This document shows positions 16,601 through 18,576 of a DNA stretch of 18,576 nt, piece by piece (the stretch's first letter is position 1; each line of letters begins with the position of its first letter). A program made the position numbers and the translations under genes. The notes below the pieces were generated by a model. That model was not told the DNA's origin, did not search any database, and saw only the letters and a list, made by a program, of their open reading frames with translations. The DNA is from Thermoplasmata archaeon (GTDB lineage Archaea > Thermoplasmatota > Thermoplasmata > UBA10834), in the NCBI GenBank assembly GCA_025457845.1, contig JALOTO010000010.1, forward strand, positions 1 to 18,576, in the 5' to 3' direction.

Positions 16601-18091
16601 CATGAACTTCTCCTTGGACGCCTGCAGTTCGGTCTCGAGTGACTGCTGGCGCGCCTCCAGGTCCGACGCCGCGGCCTCTACCTCCTTGCGGCGCTTCTCC
16701 GCGGACGCCTGCAGCGCCTTCAGCTCGGCCTCGCGGGCCTCGACCTCCTGCTTCGCCTCCTGCACGGTCGCGCTCCGCTCCTTGAGCTGTGCCTCGAACT
16801 CGGTCAGGGCCTTCTTCCTCGCGTCCGCCTCCTTCGAGAACCTGTCCTCGTCCGACCGGAGCTTCTCCTCGCGCTTCTGCAGCTCCGCGCTCCTCCTGGA
16901 CAGGTCGGACTTGGCCTTCTCCATCTCATCCAGCAGCCTAGACCGCTCCTCCGAGAGGGACGCCTCCTTGTTCTTGGCCGCAGATTCGATCAGGGCGGCC
17001 TTCTCCAACGCCTGCTTGGCCTCCGCCTCCGCCGACGCCAGCTGCTTCTCCTTCGTCGCCATCTCCTCGATCTTGGACGCGGCGGCCCTCTCGTGTTCGG
17101 TGAGGGTCTGCTCCTGGGCGACCAGGCGCGACTTGAGGGCCTCGAGGTCCGAAGTGAGTCTCGTGACCGACGCCTCCCGCTCGGAGACCTGCGCGGAGTC
17201 GCGCTCGACCTCGGAGCGCATCCGTGCGATCTCCTCCTCATGGGACTTCTTCAGCCTGTCGAGCTCCTTCCTCTCGGAGTCCATCGCTGCGCGGTCCTTC
17301 TCGACCTCGACCTTCGTGAGGGCGATCCCGTGCTCCCTGTCCTCGAGCTTCTTCTCCTTGTCGCGGGCCTCGTCCGCCTGCCTGACGATGTTCGCCTCGC
17401 GCTCCTCGAGCGCCCTGAGTTTCTCGTCCATGGACCGGCGGTCGGCCTCGATCTTGACGGTCATCTCCGTGATGCGCTGCCTGTCCGCCTCCAGGCGCTT
17501 CGCCTCGGTCTGGAGCTCGTACATCTTCTGCTCGGTCTTCAGGGCGACGACCCTGTCGAGCTGCATGTACCTGGACTCGATCTCCTTCTCCATCGCCTCG
17601 AGGTTGGCCCGCTTCGAGTCGAGGTTCTTCATCTCCTTTTCAAGCCTCGTGCGGACCTTCGAGGTCAGGTCGGCCTCGTCCTTGGTGAGCTTGATCCTGA
17701 AATCCTCGAGCTCCTTCCTGGTCTGTCGGACCTTCAGAAGGGTCTGACGGACCTCCTGGCGCTCCTTCTCGAGCTCGAGCCGGTCGTGTCCCAGCTTCTT
17801 CGCCTCGGCCACGACCTTCTCCTCGGCCAGCAGGACCTTCCGCCGGTGGTCCTCGAGCTTCTCCGCCTCGATCATCAGCTCGTCCTGCTTCAGCTCGCTG
17901 ATGAGCTTGTTCTCGATCTCTGGCCTGACGGGGGCGACCTTCGTCTTGTCCCCCGAGTAGATCTCGAGCTCCCTCTGGACGGAGGCTAGCTTGGAAGGTT
18001 CAAGGGTCGACGACTTAAGCGAGACTATGCACACGGACTTGTGGACGGCGACCAGGTCCCTGAGGGTCTGGAGCAGCCGGAGGACGCTCAC
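13631..18091 (-). CDS. Giant coiled-coil protein with C-terminal half of a DUF835 domain
   Basis: The 1486-codon frame opens at a GTG. Residues 1-45 (SVLRLLQTLRDLVAVHKSV, then a LEPSKLASVQREL helix) match the end of a DUF835 domain whose beginning lies in another frame just upstream. From about residue 58 to 1337 there is no proline at all: 1280 residues of Glu/Lys/Arg/Ala-rich heptads such as LEERE and SLEE, with a single cysteine. A short break with Pro1338 and Pro1344 follows, then another coiled coil to the end (GGTDHQ). No ATPase head, membrane segment or signal peptide is visible, so it is not an SMC or Rad50. If continuous, the rod would be about 190 nm long. Function is unknown; a scaffold or cytoskeletal/polarity role is only a guess. 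GGAGG at 18101-18105 lies nine bases before the GTG, so separate translation is possible, but a frameshifted single gene is more likely. Confidence 0.8.
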   Translation of the reverse strand: MSVLRLLQTLRDLVAVHKSVCIVSLKSSTLEPSKLASVQRELEIYSGDKTKVAPVRPEIENKLISELKQDELMIEAEKLEDHRRKVLLAEEKVVAEAKKLGHDRLELEKERQEVRQTLLKVRQTRKELEDFRIKLTKDEADLTSKVRTRLEKEMKNLDSKRANLEAMEKEIESRYMQLDRVVALKTEQKMYELQTEAKRLEADRQRITEMTVKIEADRRSMDEKLRALEEREANIVRQADEARDKEKKLEDREHGIALTKVEVEKDRAAMDSERKELDRLKKSHEEEIARMRSEVERDSAQVSEREASVTRLTSDLEALKSRLVAQEQTLTEHERAAASKIEEMATKEKQLASAEAEAKQALEKAALIESAAKNKEASLSEERSRLLDEMEKAKSDLSRRSAELQKREEKLRSDEDRFSKEADARKKALTEFEAQLKERSATVQEAKQEVEAREAELKALQASAEKRRKEVEAAASDLEARQQSLETELQASKEKFMQERNQLEQERLAFEQERSDHQRKQAEVERSLEERESRLEEDRKDVQEKSFSLEEMKTILDQRSSDVAASELRMAEERVELDTFRRGVDKQKEEFETLQREIAVKQESLQGTAEMLQQTKDTLEEKARMTKDQAKAIEEELAALEAKKAAFEDERAKLAEVKSSLDSRSEEVSAQQSELEEWKKELDEIASANTTRDGELVRREEAIHRLKEEIEKREGELAGKLDSLESEVKERAAKLDERARALEEEANSLAAVKAEMASLEGEVTEREERMAAAERALAEKEKSLEDARRALEAEGASVRRDREEADRRNGAIELDRASLAKEREEFEQRVSESQGDIAARLSKLEGEKDAVSSEGRRLQALAAEFEEKEKLHISKVQELEAKEARLAELEHRLSQESASLDERHAGLRAVEVEHKDRFASIDERMRELEERSREVEARALECDGKAQEVAERERRVAASDVALGERESRLADGESEIASVKAGLASEASELESARKAFEESRAALAAERQALDAERDRSLKEVEDGWSDLERSKEEFESRGKSLEETAQILSAKEKALEAQVAQLRGKEEELRGLDEVIEKSKSSHDAAQAELKRMSEELEAWRSDLDRVAKEQGAREEEFSRKLKSLEEREAAVAAIEAEVASKVEGHQTVMAEDRSEVSRLRSELAAEKESLERERILTAEAAGSAAAKEAQLLSKEAELNSKTAELLGKESEVEDLKARLASMETALRMREEGMDKSVEEYRAVLDEIAGKKAELESKEARLAAKAGELENSVHEFELLQVEVEKERTLLRQKDSGLEQLRGELEKWRQELLTRREQIEEEVRERVAVLAREARPVQKAEPSQVSDEALVRREVELRHFEEDLRLRERDVETKERTIAVEIERLEKERVEIQDLWEKVEGSKEGLSTMVDQKTLEELARRKQELDDLYLKFAEREEAVRKDEQRLEADWERLHSIEGELSEFAKLLKARDDELRKLEGGTDHQ

Positions 18092-18563
18092 GAACGCCCC
18101 CCTCCTCGAGGAACCTGCGGATGGTGAGGGTGAGGCGCTCCAGGTCCTTTGGGCCTATCGCCTCGTCGCTCATGGCGTTGGTGAGCCAGTAGACGGGCGT
18201 GTCCTTGAGGTTGAGGGCCTTCCGGAGGTTCTTCGGGTAGGTCCTGGAGACGATCATCCCCCTCATCCCCTGGGAGGACGCCTGTATGAAAAGTGAATAC
18301 GCCAGATCCGGCCTTTCTTCCTCGACGAGGTACGTGACGGACGGTTCAAGGGCGGCTGGTTTCTCGGGTCCTGACGAAGGATCTGGGGCCGACTCCTGGC
18401 GCTTCGGGAGCTCCTCTTCGACCGGTGCGGATTGAGGTGCCTCCGGCTCTCGGGTTTCCTGCACTGGCTCTTCTGGGACGGGGGCCTCTTGGGTGGTCTT
18501 GGAGGCGCTCTCTCTTGCCTTGTCTCTCAGACCCATGTCATTCTGCTCCGTGGTGGTTACCAC
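18015..18563 (-). CDS. DUF835-domain N-terminal part of the coiled-coil gene, out of frame with the rest
   Basis: From the GTG at 18563 this frame encodes a disordered Pro/Glu-rich stretch (about residues 20-74) and then the first part of a DUF835 domain: TYLVEEERPDLAYSLF, GMIVSRTYPKNLRKAL, TPVYWLTN and AIGPKDLERLTLTIRRFLEEGG (to residue 156). After that it leaves the domain and runs as unrelated sequence to a stop at 18015, while the domain resumes in the +1 frame. The change of frame falls at six G on the coding strand (18097-18102). DUF835 is an archaeal domain of unknown function, found mainly in Thermococci and Thermoplasmata, often in sensor-like proteins. A likely alternative start is the ATG at 18536 with GGAG nine bases upstream; the frame is also open to the window end, so the real start may lie outside. 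Confidence 0.75.
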   Translation of the reverse strand: MVTTTEQNDMGLRDKARESASKTTQEAPVPEEPVQETREPEAPQSAPVEEELPKRQESAPDPSSGPEKPAALEPSVTYLVEEERPDLAYSLFIQASSQGMRGMIVSRTYPKNLRKALNLKDTPVYWLTNAMSDEAIGPKDLERLTLTIRRFLEEGGVRERPPAAPDPQGPGRRPQVRVHSLA

Positions 18564-18576
18564 GCTTCGGGGGAAG

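Noticed and set aside
13860..17747. Long serine-rich open frames on the plus strand (up to 539 codons) opposite the coiled-coil gene
   Set aside because: They mirror the Glu/Lys/Arg-rich codons of the coiled coil, have no recognisable domain, and their composition is what antisense of such a gene gives.
18553..18563. Inverted repeat GTGGT-T-ACCAC near the right edge
   Set aside because: Only five-base arms, inside or next to the start of the DUF835 frame; it may be chance and the upstream context is missing.
1..18576. tRNA, rRNA, CRISPR arrays, insertion sequences
   Set aside because: I saw no clover-leaf-like tRNA, no rRNA motifs, no regularly spaced repeats and no transposase frame anywhere in the window.

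Overview
The window reads as a GC-rich archaeal chromosome segment. The archaeal-type S-adenosylmethionine synthetase, the thiolase / HMG-CoA-synthase-like / DUF35 gene trio, a DUF835 domain, Shine-Dalgarno sites of the GGAGGTGAT type and AT-rich TATA-like boxes in otherwise GC-rich spacers all point to Archaea. The DUF835 plus coiled-coil gene suggests Thermoplasmatota, but that placement is inference. There are 13 protein-coding loci (14 reading frames, because one locus is split), no RNA genes, no mobile elements and no CRISPR.

Left part (1-4924): a set of hydrolases and an epimerase for unusual amino acids and peptides. It holds a P1/DmpA-type aminopeptidase (5' end cut by the window edge), an M20 metallo-deacylase/peptidase, a convergent D-aminoacylase, and a divergent diaminopimelate-epimerase-family protein with two altered substrate-pocket positions.

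Middle (4958-12267): this is the most interesting part. Six tightly packed minus-strand genes, in transcription order, encode a thiolase, an HMG-CoA-synthase-like protein that has lost its catalytic Glu/Cys/His, a DUF35 Zn-ribbon/OB-fold protein, the two subunits of a glutaconate-type CoA-transferase, and a class III aminotransferase. They diverge from kamA, a lysine 2,3-aminomutase that keeps the two aspartates that recognise lysine. Together they suggest an undescribed lysine degradation route: lysine to beta-lysine, transamination to 6-amino-3-oxohexanoate, CoA transfer, then thiolytic cleavage to acetyl-CoA and 4-aminobutyryl-CoA. No gene of the classical fermentation route (kamDE, kdd, kce, kal) and no ablB acetyltransferase is present here. 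The pathway is inference; the gene order and the residues are read from the sequence.

The only stretch of more than 300 bases without a gene (10642-10959) lies between kamA and the thiolase operon. It carries TATA-like boxes for both directions, a repeated 8-mer and small inverted repeats that could be operator sites.

Right part (12407-18576): archaeal S-adenosylmethionine synthetase (mat), which makes the cofactor KamA needs, follows kamA behind a strong hairpin. Convergent to it lies a giant coiled-coil gene whose frame contains 1280 consecutive residues without proline. It is preceded by a DUF835 domain in another frame; the break sits at a run of six G, where a conserved piece of the DUF835 domain is also missing.
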